A DNA stretch of 64,000 nucleotides from NCBI RefSeq assembly GCF_020497125.1, contig NC_059084.1:8521501-8585500 (forward strand), read 5' to 3'. The translations under genes were made by a program, and so were the position numbers. Below the pieces are notes generated by a model that was not told the DNA's origin, did not search any database, and saw only the letters and a program-made list of their open reading frames with translations. Below, piece after piece: positions 51,369 to 63,480 of this stretch. Source of the stretch: Mauremys mutica. Lineage: Eukaryota > Chordata > Testudines > Geoemydidae. Positions within the stretch are counted from its first letter, which is position 1. Each line of letters opens with the position of its first letter.

Positions 51369-52852
51369 ATAAATTGGTTTTATAAAACCTAGGATTAGAA
51401 GAAATATTTTCATTACACACTTGAACGAAGTAAAACTCAATCACAATTGGTTTTTGGGAGTCAATCATTCTTCTGCAGGGTTTGAAACCTAAATGTTGCC
51501 ACCACATGTTATTTCATGAGAAGCAGAAAGTGAAATGACTATAAATAAAAGTGCAAACAACCAGTCTGTTTTCATTGTCCAACACAAATGAAAAATACAA
51601 AGGAAACACATAGCATAAACATGGAAGAATAAATAAGATTTTTATAATCACTTCACTTTTGATAGCCTGGAAGGGGGAAACTGACCTCTCTTATGGAAAA
51701 CCATGGGATGAGCTGTGGCCCAGACCTCCATCTTCCTACCCGTTTCGCATATGCAGTCTTCTGACCCACATGCAAAGGGGAAGATACAGTCACAGAGGGT
51801 CACCTCTATGTGCGGATCATGGGTGAATGATTTTCCTCCTATAGTCAAACCTTGGCATTCTTCCTAAGTTCTCATTTATCCCCTACTCAAGCCAAACTAA
51901 GTAAGGATTTCAGAACCAGACCCCTACTGAAGTGACAGTGACATGAGGAAAGAACTTAAAATGTGTTATTCTTAATCCAACATTTTCCCTACAATAAAAC
52001 TAAAGCATTTCACAATGTATGTGAATAGCAGAGAGTGTTCCACACAGAACTGTTCTGTGTATACCTGTTTTCTGCAGTTCACCCTCTGTAAGTGCCCCAT
52101 TAACACTGAAATGCAGCATAAGGAAGTTTGACTTGGTTATCATTTCAAAAGACTGGAGCATGGGAACCCAGAGCGGATTTAAAAATGTATAGTGACATTT
52201 GTATAAAGCAGCCTAGAAAAAGGAGCTTTTTTATTTACTCTTTTCATGGTAGAAATAATGTCAGCCTAAGATGCCCATTTCTTCTTAATCAAGGGAAGGG
52301 CAGTATTAAAGCAGTATAAAAAAAAAGGTATAGGACACAAAAATTTTGCCAGACAAATGACAAATGTGTGCTTAGCCAACTCAGCAAGGTCAGTGGGGAA
52401 AGCATGCTACATATGAAAAAGAAATTCAAGAAAAAGCTAACATTCCTGGTAAGGGGGACTTTAACATGGACAGAAAGTATAATGTAACAAATCACGTACT
52501 GGTTATTGTTTTACCTGTGCTATTTTTCATTAGCAATGTGCTTTCAGTCCCATCCACACTGGGAATCATTTAGAACTGAATTTCCACCAAGCACTGATCT
52601 GTTCCTTTACTAATACTCACAACAGTCATGGGTGGCCAGGGAGGAGTAGATTAACATTAATGAATAAAAATGAACCAATTCAATGCTTGCTGCAAACTCG
52701 AGTTAAACCAAACCTAAACTTTTTGGGTGTACCAAACAGTTTGGTTAATTTAAAGAACCACCTTTAAAGAACAAACTGTGAATATCAGCTGTTTGTCACT
52801 TAACAAACTCCTGGAAATCACTCATATTCTATGGTGGTGAGGTTGGTATAAG

Positions 52853-52955
52853 CAGGGCCAGCTCCAGACCCCAGCGTGCGCTTGGGGCGGCGTGCCGCGG
52901 GAGGGCGGCAGGCGGCTCCGGTGGACCTCCCGCAGGCGTGCCTGCGGAGGGTCCG
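52853..52955. mobile_element. Truncated hAT MITE
   Basis: The left end CAGGGCCAGCTCCAGACC and the following GGGGCGGCGTGCC match the family at 39411-39742. The right half is missing, and Penelope-related sequence starts at about 52960. Confidence 0.65.
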
Positions 52956-52959
52956 TTGA

Positions 52960-53045
52960 TCCCACTTCATCATCAGGCCCACGAAAGCTTATGCCCAAAT
53001 AAATTTGTTAGTCTCTAAGGTGCCACAAGGACTCCTCGTTTTTTT
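52960..53045 (+). mobile_element. Penelope-related terminal fragment
   Basis: It reads GCCCACGAAAGCTTATGCCC, AAATAAATTTGTTAGTCTCT and AAGGTGCCACAAGGACTCC, the same unit as in the fragment at 48290 but on the other strand. The preceding CCCACTTCATCATCAG is an inverted remnant of the same unit, so this is a cut-down fold-back copy. Confidence 0.7.
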
Positions 53046-55261
53046 TGTGTTAGTTCAGCTTCTCCCCTGATGCCACGCTCTCTTCCTAGCCCTGGTGCTT
53101 CCAGACACAGGGCTTCACCTGCCGAGCTGAGCACATGTGTGGGGCGGCTCAGAAAATGGCAGGGCAGAGCTGCTGGAGCGTAGCTTTCTGAAGGGTGGGT
53201 GCATAGCTCCGTCCTGGATTTCAGGTGCCCGAGTGATGCTCTGGGCTGCACTACACCCCTGCTCAGATTTGGGTGGGCTTGGATGCTAAGTGAGTGGGCC
53301 ACAGGCCACCCAGACCCACCCGTGGCTACGCCTCTGTGCTGAATTATCTTTTTAATGAGGTTTAAGCAATGGAGAGAGTGGGAGGAGGAGGAGGATTGGG
53401 GGGAGGGAGATTTAAAAGTAATCAGATTTCACAAAAATTAGAAAAATCAGATGGAAGTCCATATTAAAGACCACAGTTCAACAATGTCTGCATTTAAAAT
53501 GGTGACACCACTTCCAATGTTCATCACTGCAGCGAGATGTGAAGAAAGCAATTTAAAGCATTTCTTATTTGATGGCATAGCTGTTGCACACTATTATAAA
53601 GGCTTCAGTGCCTCAGTAACGTAGCAGAAGAAAAATGTTCCTCACTTTCCATGAAAGAACAGGGAGATAAAACATTCCTCATTCGTGGGTTCTCTCTCTC
53701 TTTCTTTTTTTTAAGTTGCAGTTTTCTATTTTACCTTGTTTGCAACCCGACCCTTTCAATAGCTGGTGGGCTTAGAGGCTACCACTTACAGGTTTATCCA
53801 TTGGAACAACCTGGGACTGTCAGAGCCACTCACTGCTCTTGTCTTTCTGTCTTGCCTCCAGGTAGGGCACTACAAAGGCAGTTTGGTTTCTGTGTCAAAA
53901 GCAATTCAGAAACTCATGACACTGTTAATGCAAACTTTACTCTGAACTCCAAGAATGAACCAGACCTTGGATAAGGTCACACTAGGCTCCATGCTAGGCT
54001 GAAAATCTAGATGGTATAAATTCATATTAGGCCTAAACCTGCAAAACTCCTATTACCTTTAATTCTTGGTTTGTTTGTTTGTTAAACCAAAAGTTGCTTT
54101 GAAGAACATTTCTTGAGAAAAATCATCTGACAGAATACTAGATAAGGGACCAGAAAGTCTCATTTTAAAAAGTTTTGTTACTTCATTATCTTACTTTTCT
54201 TTTTGTAATATAGAGCTCGGAACCTGCCATTCATTTGAGATACCAAAAGACCCTCTCTTGATAACACCAGACTGATAGCACAGTTTATTTATTTAATAAG
54301 GTGCCTCTTGTGAAACATCTACCCATTGTATAAAACACACAAACAAAACCCCAGCACAGAATATTAAAGGAAGGAAAAATAAAAACAGGGAATAAACCAA
54401 CTAAATACAATACAAAGCTGGACAATGAAAAAAATGCAGCACAAGCACAACAAATTCGACAGTGCGCAGTCAAACGACCCCACCCACAGAGAGATTATTC
54501 TCAAGCTAGGAAGAGGAAGAGAGAAAACAAAAGTGTAATGGATACAAAAACAAGGGTAGGGGATGCAAACCCAGTCAAAAACACTATACAGCAGCTAAAG
54601 TCAATGAGGCTTGAAGCATGTCCTAACGGCAGATAGTGAGAGACCCAGGGAATGAAAAAAAAAGACCTGTCTTGGATGTAGCTGTCAGTCAGGGACATAG
54701 GGTGAGAAGCAAACTGCTGGTATAAAGCTCTGTTGAAAATCAATAGGGGACACTGATTTCCACCAGCTGAGGATCTAGCCCACTGGGTCTAGGGTAGATA
54801 AGGAAACGTGTTGTCTGAACTACTAAAGAAAGTTTCTAAGGAATGGAAAATGCTACAGCACTATGGTGGGAACTTCGAGTTGTATTAAACCTACAGACAG
54901 ACAAAATAGAGGAGCATGTGGTTTGTAAAACCTGAGGCCTTAGGTTTGGATCCACTTCCACTGGCTTCAATGGGACTACTAACATGCTTAAAGTTAAGCA
55001 TATGCCTAAGTGATTTGCCTATATCTGAATTTCTCTACTGTGCAAAGGGCCAGCACAAGGCCGATTAGATCATTGAAGTCCCATTGTAAACCCTATTTTG
55101 AGGGTTTGGGAGGATTTAAGTGGTGCATAGCTTGGTCGTCTGCAAAGGGGTGAGACCATCTGCATCAGTAATAGGATAAACTATCACTTCCCATCAGCTT
55201 CATTCTGAAAATGTGAAATGTTTCATACTGCATATTATACCAATTCTGGATGCTTTCTTAG

Positions 55262-55905
55262 GCTTAATATGGCTCACTTTATATTCTGTTGGTAAAAGGT
55301 ACAAGCTTTCAAGCTACACAGAGCTCTTTTTCAGGTCTGGGGAAGGAAATCCATGGTCCAGGGTTTTGGTGTCTAGCAGAGTTATGAATTTAATAAGTTC
55401 ACAGGCTCGCATTTTGAGGGTGTTGAGCAGGTTTCCTCTAAGCATGAGTACTGAAAGTTCAGATATGGAGTGATCACTTTGTGAAAAGCTTTCATCCATG
55501 GGTGACAGAGTGTTTTTGTCGATTATCATTTTTCTATGCAAGCTTATTTGAAAGAGTATTGATTGCCTGGCTTAATCCACACAGTTGTTATGGGGGCAAT
55601 TGGTGCACTGGATGACGTACTCCACATGTTGAGAGGCATGTGTAGGAACCCATGAATCTTGAAAGGTATGTTATGGGGGGTATTGATCATCATAGCAGTG
55701 GATCATGTCTGCAGGTTTTGCATCTGAAGTTCTGGCAGGGTCTAGCTTTGAGTTGGTGTGTCTTGGTCTATGAGGAGCTGACTTCTGATCATGAGCTTGG
55801 CAAGGCTGAGGTGTTGTGTAAAGGCTAGAATAGGGGGTATGGGAAAGATTTCTTTCAGTATGTGGTCCCCATCAAATATGGGATCTGTTTGATTATACCC
55901 CATAG
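55262..55905 (-). pseudogene. Penelope-like element, C-terminal coding relic and terminal repeat
   Basis: On the minus strand, frames between 55905 and 55314 read FPIPPILAFTQ, SLAKLMIRSQ and QDTPTQS. Then come a cysteine-rich stretch broken by stops and HRKMIIDKNTLSPMDESF, SDHSISELSVLMLRGN and DTKTLDHGFPSPDLKKSS. This order resembles the region through and after the GIY-YIG endonuclease of Penelope/Neptune elements, inferred from recalled copies. It is followed on the same strand by CTGAAAA, stem-loop, TGAAAGC (about 55337-55310), a hammerhead-like terminal segment. Frameshifts and stops make it inactive. Confidence 0.65.
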
Positions 55906-55913
55906 GGGTTCCA

Positions 55914-56282
55914 ATGACACAACAAGGACACTGGCTTTATGGATCATTACAATAATTTGTAACACAACATAATGCCTGGTACCTTTAATTGCCTACTTCA
56001 AACCCTCAGTAACAATCTAGCCCTCAATTTCCCACTTCACTTCAAGTGGCCACCTATAACCTGCATTACTCCTTAAGCTTAACAATCTGTCCCAACTTGT
56101 GTTTAACTCAGACACTCTGATTGCCTTCCCCAGACCTGAAGAAGCGCTCTGTGGAGCTCAAAAGCGTGCATCTTCCACCAAAAGAAGTTGGTCCAGTAAA
56201 AGATATTACCTCATCTACCTTGTCTCTCTCATATCTTGGAACCAACATGGCTACAACAACACTGCAAACAAACTTTGTATTT
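55914..56282 (+). mobile_element. Penelope-like terminal repeat copy, opposite orientation
   Basis: It contains CCCAGACCTGAAGAAGCGCT, GGAGCTCAAAAGCG, AAGAAGTTGGTCCAGTAAAA and ACATGGCTACAACAACACTG. This is the 3' terminal block of the same Penelope family as the minus-strand relic at 55262-55905, so the two pieces lie in opposite orientations. The 5' limit is uncertain. Confidence 0.65.
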
Positions 56283-57774
56283 CCATCCCGGTAAAAATAT
56301 CATAGATCTTATGTATTATTTTAATACGTGATTAAAAATATTAAAAATATAACAAAACAGAGTCTTTTTGGATCATGTTGAAATTACTTGTAAAGTAAGG
56401 GGATAGCAGAAAATCAGATCTCCTGGCATGCTCTATGTACAAACTATTTTGAAAAGAAAACAGAACAATTTTCTGTCCAAAAATCACTACATGTTTTTGC
56501 AACAAGGATTTAAGTGGAGAGTTTTTCTATTTTATGACCCCTTTTCTTAACACAAATCAATATCACTGAGCTGGCAAGTTACATGGCCAAAAACAAAGGA
56601 ATCTGTGACCTGAACGAAATTACAGTTATTACATGTGGCGATCTCCATCAAGACGCAGACTGGCATGACAGAGACCTTTTCCAAGAACCTGGCAGCACAA
56701 GTTATTGTTGTGAGAGTTTATAAACAAGAGTAGAATATATTTACAAAGAGGCTCTAAAGGAATTGGGCATTTCTGAGGCAAACAGCAACAATAAATAAAA
56801 CCTATATGTGATTTATGGTCCAAATTTTCAAAAGCGCGTGCACAGTTGTTTTATGCACACAACTGTGTTCCCAATATACACCTATAATGCATGCAAATTG
56901 GGAACTGTATGTCAAGGTCCAGAAATACAGTAATTATGTGATTAAATTAGTCCACATTAGTGGACAGAGTTTGCAAAATTCAGACCTACATTTTCAAAGC
57001 ACAGTTCAAATATTTTCCAATTAATTACCACTTTCCTAGGAGTGGGTGTCTGGCTAAATTTACCACCTTGTTTGTTAAAGCAATATAAGGTTACAGGGGT
57101 ATTGCTTCTGAGTGGGGAATTATTGGAGAAAGAAAGAGAAAATCTATAGGTGTTGAAATTTCCTATTTCTTCTCATATCTATCCTTACATCTTCTCTTCT
57201 GATATTTATGTATTTTTTCATTTGCTTCATGCTACTGCAGTAATGCTGAATGCCAATGAAAGTAAACCTAGTGTAATCCTCCTTGGCTAATTTATTTTTG
57301 CGCCAATAACAACTTGGTATTTGCTTTTCAGGTATAAGGTATCTTGCGTTATCCAATCACCTTGTGAATGTAATAAATATTGTAGCCCAATCAGGAAAGT
57401 CAGATTTTTTAAAAATTGTCTGTCTGTACTGAAAATAGTTTCTGCAGAGAGATCTAATTATCAACCACTTAAAGCTCAGGAGGACAGATTTTTAAAAGAG
57501 TTTAGCACACAACAGCTCCCACTTAGACACACCTCAATATATGGCCCGGTTTCCAAATTGCTTAACTCCCATTCAGGAAGCTAAACGAAGCAGGCAGATT
57601 TCAAAATATGCTCAGAGCATCCAGCACTCTCACTGTTCTGTCAATGAACGGGTAGGTTTGTGTGTTTTAAAATCTGATCCCTTCATTTAGAGGCATAAAT
57701 GGGAACTGAGCTCCTTTTGAAATCTGCCCCAGGTTGTGGGCGCTAAGCGCTTTTGAAAATCTGCCCTTTTTCTT

Positions 57775-57900
57775 TTTCACTATGGTGACAGGGCATGTCT
57801 TTGGGTGGGTTGTTGGCAGGGGGGAATCAAACCTGGGACCGCTTGCTCTTAAAGCATAAGTCTCTAGTGCTTGAGCTAAAAGATACAGCCAGGTTTGCCA
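57775..57900 (-). repeat. tRNA-derived SINE
   Basis: The minus strand reads TTTAGCTCAAGCACTAGAGA (A-box-like) and, about 40 nt on, CCCAGGTTTGATTCC (B-box-like GGTTYGATTCC). It lacks a cloverleaf-quality acceptor stem, so it is not a tRNA gene. Confidence 0.6.
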
Positions 57901-60120
57901 AGTCATGAGCAGGATCATCAACCTCTATATGTGGCCCAGCCCCTCCAGAGGTGTGTTTCATTTACCATGTGCTGGGTAATAACATGAGAGACTCCATGTT
58001 TCTAAAACTAAATTGGGTCTTTATTAAGGGAACTATTTACAGAGATGCTGCCACTGCAGCTAGCCTTAAAGCCATATGCAAACAGACTGACTTCCTGGTG
58101 CCGCCTTCAAACTCTTCCCTCCTGCAACCTGTGCTCCTCCCTCCAAGTTCCATGCTACAAGAGGGCTACAGAGTGTCACACTAGGTACCAGTGGTTTACG
58201 GTAATAATGTTATTTTTTATTCCCTAAAATTTCTACTCCCACAGGATAAAATTCACCCCTATGAAGGGGGCCAGTACAATACCTATGGACCACCTAAATC
58301 CAACTTCAATGAACACTCTCACATATTCTCTCTCCTCCTATTTGCCGCTTTTGTAAGTGAAGACCAAATCAGACTGATTTACATTGCTTTGTTACTCAAT
58401 GCAATTCAATTACAATGTTGTTCAAACAGGTAATATTTCACCTACAGGAAGTACATGCGAAAAGCTGGCATAAACAGATCAGCTTTAAATGGGAAACTTT
58501 CTCTGCTATTCACGCACAGGCTGAAATTCACTCCTGCACACAGGACCAGCCCAGAGCCTAATCACCACTGAACGCCCACCTAAACTTTACTTTGAGGACT
58601 TAACGGGACTTAGAGGGGCCAATGCCTCCTTGTGCTAGCCTGCTGCACAGTGGTGAATTTCCACATTCAAGTGCTGATTTTTACTGTGACTCAAAAGAGA
58701 CTAGAGACACAAAATATTTACTTAGAAATAATTCACATGAGCAATCCGAATGTTCACTCTGATTCACGGGCCAAAGCACAGGAGGGTTCTGCCCACAATA
58801 CCACGTCAGTCAGAAAAAATGCTCCATAAATCTTGGTAAAGCATTGAAAACACTGTATGTCAGGGTTTCTTGAGACAGGTAGAATTCCAGAGGCCACAAC
58901 CTAGCCCAGAATTTTCATTTTAACATTGCAAAGTTTTTGAGAGCTGACCTTCAATAAATAGGTTTCATCTATCAGTGTGACTAATAATCACAAGTTCTGC
59001 TTAAAAAAACCCAAACTCTCCCTTGATGCTTTAAATATGTAAAACACTCTCACACCTTATATTATACATCTCTGTTTGTTTCCTAAGCTATTACTCTTTG
59101 TCTTTTAAAATGCTGTGATATGCAAATACTTTCTTGTTTTAAAAAACACCTTTTGAATTGACAGATACTTGATCATTTCTTTTCCTACTTCAGCTTTTCT
59201 GGGAATAGGTGTCAAAAGCTTAAATATAAATGTGAATCCAGCTTAATACATGTGATTTAACATTAAGGATTTCTTGTGTGGTTACTTCTGAAAGCACAGT
59301 TCTTCATTCTGCTGGTGTTTATATCATCTCGATAATGTTATGTTAACTCCAGTGCTTTTGCATGAGGAAGTGCTTTAAGAGTTATCTGAAGGAAAGTGGA
59401 AATAATAATCTTTTTCACTATAGAGATTATAAAGTTAATAACACAGCAAAACTCTTGTTGGGTTCTGTTCTCTGGCTCCTGAGCAGGTTTGGACACAATG
59501 GAGCAGATTCTCTGCCCGTTTGTTCCCTTTGTGCTGTTCAGCTGATGTGGGAATGGCAACCTCCTTTTAGTACACAGATAGTAGAGGAGAGTCCCTGGCA
59601 GGCCTGGAGACAGCTTTGAGGGCTGCTATACCTCCCCTCCTGAAGTCCCCAGTACACAAGGCATGTCAGAGGCACAACGCTGCAAAATCTCCTGATTTTA
59701 TCCTGAGATTTATTGGATTTGGTATTTTTCTTGAAGACCTGGTTCCAGGAATCATGTGAGCATGTGAAAAATCTCACCTCAAAAAAGTATCAGTAAGTTT
59801 CTAGCCCTTGTGGGTGTGGTAAAAGCTCAGAAACATGCTCACTAAAGGCTGGAAGACAAGAAGGGAAATAAAAAGAACTCCACATTTATTTTATGTATTT
59901 ATGTATTTATTCATCATAAAATTGCATGGTTTTTAAGCCCATCAATGATTTGGGGGGGGTCTCACTCATGTTTTTACTGCTTGGGGTTGACAATCCTGAG
60001 GGTCTGTCCCCTGGGGAAGGGAAGTGGCTGGAGGGGGATGGACTCCAGCTATTCCCAGTTGGTACACTTCTTACACGTGGGTTGAATTTTTCCCCTGGAA
60101 TTCCAGACAATAGATTAGTT

Positions 60121-60385
60121 CAGTGTTTCTCAAACTGGGGCTGCTGCTTGTGTAGGGAAAGCCCTGGGCGGGCCAGGTCAGTTTGCTTACCTGCCTGTCC
60201 ACAGGTCAGCCAATCGCGGCTTCCACTCCCTCGGTCCGTGCCACTTCCTGCAGCCCCCATTGGCATGGAGCAGCGAACCGTGGCCAGTGGGAGCCGCGAT
60301 CGGCTGAACCTGCGGACGGGGCAGGTAAACAAACCTGCCGGGGGCTTTCCCTACACAAGCGGCGGCCCCAGTCTGAGAAACACTG
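60121..60385. mobile_element. hAT MITE with 8-bp target duplication (7 of 8)
   Basis: 265 bp with ends CAGTGTTTCTCAAACTGGGG and CCCAGTCTGAGAAACACTG. Flanks are GATTAGTT (60113-60120) and GATTAGTG (60386-60393). The core, with CATTGGCATGGAGCAGCGAA, is shared with 13305-13644 and 63128-63316. Confidence 0.88.
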
Positions 60386-61187
60386 GATTAGTGTGATCAA
60401 AGTTTTGGAAAACAAACCAAAAAGTCAGCAGACACATCCTGTTCCTGTGAAACATACAAGCAATATATATAAAAAAGGCACTTCTCTGCTAGGAAGGGAG
60501 CCTGTTGAAAAATACACAGTAGTCAGTCAATCCCCACACACCCTCCAAGATATCTATCATGCTCTGACCTTGGGCAGGCACCATAGATGGTGAAAACATG
60601 TTTCAAAAATGCTCTGTATCTAAGGTTAATAGCGAAGCATGTTCTGTTTTTACCTGATCCTAGCTCTATATTATGAGTTGCAAAGGGTGGGGTTAGAGGC
60701 CACATCATTTTTTATTCTATTTGTTTGGTTTAGGAGAATGCCATTACTTGCACATGGCTGCCTGAAAAACAGTAGACTGTGTTGAAAAACAGAAGCTGTT
60801 AAACCCAAAGAATTTTTTCATCGCTAAATAGCACCTTTAAATTCATCTCATTCTTCAAAGTTGACACAAGCACCTACTTTCTAAATTGTGCCTCTATAGT
60901 TAAGTTTGTGTCAGCGTTTTCTATTTTCAGGGGTTTTATAACAAGGCCATACAATTTGTTTATTGACTGAAACTTGGCAAAAGGCACAGCAAGCATGGAG
61001 CAAATTGAAAATAAAAGTTTGGGCTGTTTTCAAATTATAGGTGTGTGTATGTGTGTGTTCAGGGAGGAGATGAAGAGAGAGAAAAGAAACTAGTGTTTTC
61101 AGATGCCTTTGTGTATCCCTTTAAAAATTAAGGCCCCAATCCTGCAGATGGGTTGCCACACCTGCACAGAGCCCTGCCAAAGTCATA

Positions 61188-61340
61188 GAATCATAGATTA
61201 TTAGGGTTGGAAGGGACCTCAGGAGATCATCTAGTCCAACCCCTGCTCAAAGCAGGACCAATCCCCAAATGGCCCCCTCCAGGATTGAACTCAGAACCCT
61301 GGGTTTAGCAAGCCAATGCTCAAACCACTGAGGGTCTCTG
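61188..61340 (-). mobile_element. CR1-family LINE 3' end fragment
   Basis: The plus strand starts with the ATAGAATCATAGAT octamer-like tail, followed by GGGTTGGAAGGGACCTCAGG and CATCTAGTCCAACCCCTGC. This is the reverse of a CR1 3' end with its ATTCTATGA-type tail. It belongs to a different subfamily from the copy at 7.5 kb. Confidence 0.8.
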
Positions 61341-63127
61341 TACAGTCAAATCAATTTGTCCAGGCACAATTGATTGCAAGATCTGGACCTAAACTAGTCT
61401 GGGTCCCAGACTAGTTTAGAAAACATCAAAGTTTTCAGACTTTGAAAATGCTGGAATTCCTTCCATGGCACTGTTTCCAATAGGAGAACCCAGCCATCTG
61501 TTTCATGACTTTCCAAAATAATTCCAAAATGAGCATATTAGAAAATATTCTGCTTTAGAAATCTGCACTGTGCATGTGGGCTGAGACTCAAAATAAGGCA
61601 CCTGCAAAGTAATAGTGCAAGAGGCTTAAATGATGGTCAACTATATTTTGTGACCTTCTTACCTCAGCAGAAAGCAAAGAGCAATTTAAATCTAAGAGCT
61701 GCCACTTTCGACTGATGTCAATATTTTGTATGCTTTATGCTCAGAAGATTCCATTTTCATTTTAGAAACCACTTGAAAATAGGATTGAGGAACAAGATTC
61801 TGGCTGTGCAATTTTTGCAAAATTACAATATTATTTCCAGCTTTTCCAGGGCAGAAAAATACTCTACAAAAGTTTAATATCTAGGTGGCCATACAGCAAC
61901 TGTTGTTGTCAGCTGATGCCCTTCAGTAAATATGTCAGAGTTGCATTCATGCTGCCGACAGTTTGCATTTGCCTTGTTATGACAATGGCAGTGAGTGTTA
62001 GAGAAAACCTAATCAGGTGCCATGAAGAAGGTAAAGGGAATGACGATATTTAAAAAAAAAATTGCCCTCCTTTGGAGTTCTGCAAAGCAAATCCTTCTTG
62101 CAGTATGTAACTTCTCGGAGATTACCCCAAGGCCATGCTTTAGTTTGAAAAAATCCTAGTTATGTCCCTTGCACTTTCATAATCTGCAAAACCTTTGCTG
62201 TCAAATGCTGCCAGAGCAATTTAATAAACAGGGAGAATGCCTTAATGTATTCTGAAACCTGAAAACCACCCATCATTATTCCCACATGCTGTTTCCCTAT
62301 TTTCTCTGCTTTAAGCCATTTAGCTGCTACAGCTGTTTTCTTCGCAAATCTGACTCTGTTTTTATCAGCCTGATTTGTTTTCGGGTGTATCTGGTTTGAT
62401 TAAAAAGGAAAAAAACCCGACACGATTCAGTTTTAGGGAAAATATATATATGTTTTCTATCTTGTTTCTAACAAAGCACCAAAGGGTCTAGGATTTTGGA
62501 TCCTAAAGATTATGGCACTTTGGAGCGCACCACAAGCCTTGAGAAGCTAAGGAGCATTGACTCTGTATGGAATGAACAAACTATACTGCTGCAAATCTGG
62601 TGTCATCCAATATTTAATAAATTAGTTCACTCTGATTAAATAGCTTTGCTTGCTTCTTGCTAACGGCATATCACATATGCTTATACCTTATAACGAATGC
62701 AGGAGGAGGTCCAAAAAAAGAAGGAACAAGTTACATTGGAGAAAGCAACTGACTAATTTAAATTCAGCAAAATGAAAGGTTAGTGGGAAGTAGTAAAATA
62801 ACTGAACAGACAATGTGAGGTTCTCCCTACTCTATTTCCCCTACAATTTGTTTTATACAGTATTGGCAGGCCCATGTTGGCTCCCTTGGTCGATTTGCTG
62901 AGAGAGACGGTGATTGACATTATTATTGGAAAAGAGACTAAAAGTCAGAAAAGACTAAGAGGAACTTCTGTCAAAGGAGAACTCTAAAGGCAAGGGACCG
63001 TTTCTCTGCCCATTGCGGGGAGCATAGCCTTCATGAGCCAAATTCTCTTCCAAATTCTTCTAGGGAAACACCATTGACATCAGTAAGGAGAAACCGGAGT
63101 AAGGTCCAGATCTAATTTGGTTCCTGA

Positions 63128-63316
63128 CCAATGAGAGCTGTGGGAAGTGGCCTGGCCTGTGCCGCTTCCCGCAGCTCCCATTGGCTGGGAACAGCGAACC
63201 GCAGCCACTGGGGAGCTGCAAGCGGCCATACCTGCGGACGCTTAGGTAAACAAAGCATCTCATGGCCCGCTGGGGCTTACCCTGAAGAAGCTGCAAACTA
63301 AGTTTGGGAACCACTG
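63128..63316. mobile_element. Truncated hAT MITE
   Basis: The right end AAGTTTGGGAACCACTG is present and the left terminal repeat is missing. The core CCCATTGGCTGGGAACAGCG is shared with the elements at 13305 and 60121. Confidence 0.7.
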
Positions 63317-63390
63317 CTCTAGAGGAAGACGTAGAAACAATGACCAACGATTTTAACACTGTAATGAATGAGGCAGCAATGTAATGTTGA

Positions 63391-63480
63391 AAGTCATATT
63401 GAACAGATTGAAGCTACAAGCGGAGAATATCATCGCTGAAGAACAGACTGGCTTTCATGCTGGAAGAAGTACCACAGGGA
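63391..63480 (+). pseudogene. RTE-like non-LTR reverse-transcriptase fragment
   Basis: About 30 codons read VILNRLKLQAENIIAEEQTG followed by FHAGRSTTG. This matches the well-known block of non-LTR reverse transcriptases of the RTE/BovB-like type (consensus near EEQAGFRxGRST). The similarity stops at about 63480, and no further domain is seen downstream. The family name is an inference from the motif. The fragment is non-functional. Confidence 0.6.

Noticed and set aside
57775..57900. Possible tRNA gene (A- and B-box-like motifs)
   Set aside because: No acceptor-stem pairing and no standard anticodon arm. It fits a tRNA-derived SINE.
59926..60396. Open frame of 156 codons
   Set aside because: It passes straight through the hAT MITE at 60121-60385. 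The second half is transposon sequence.
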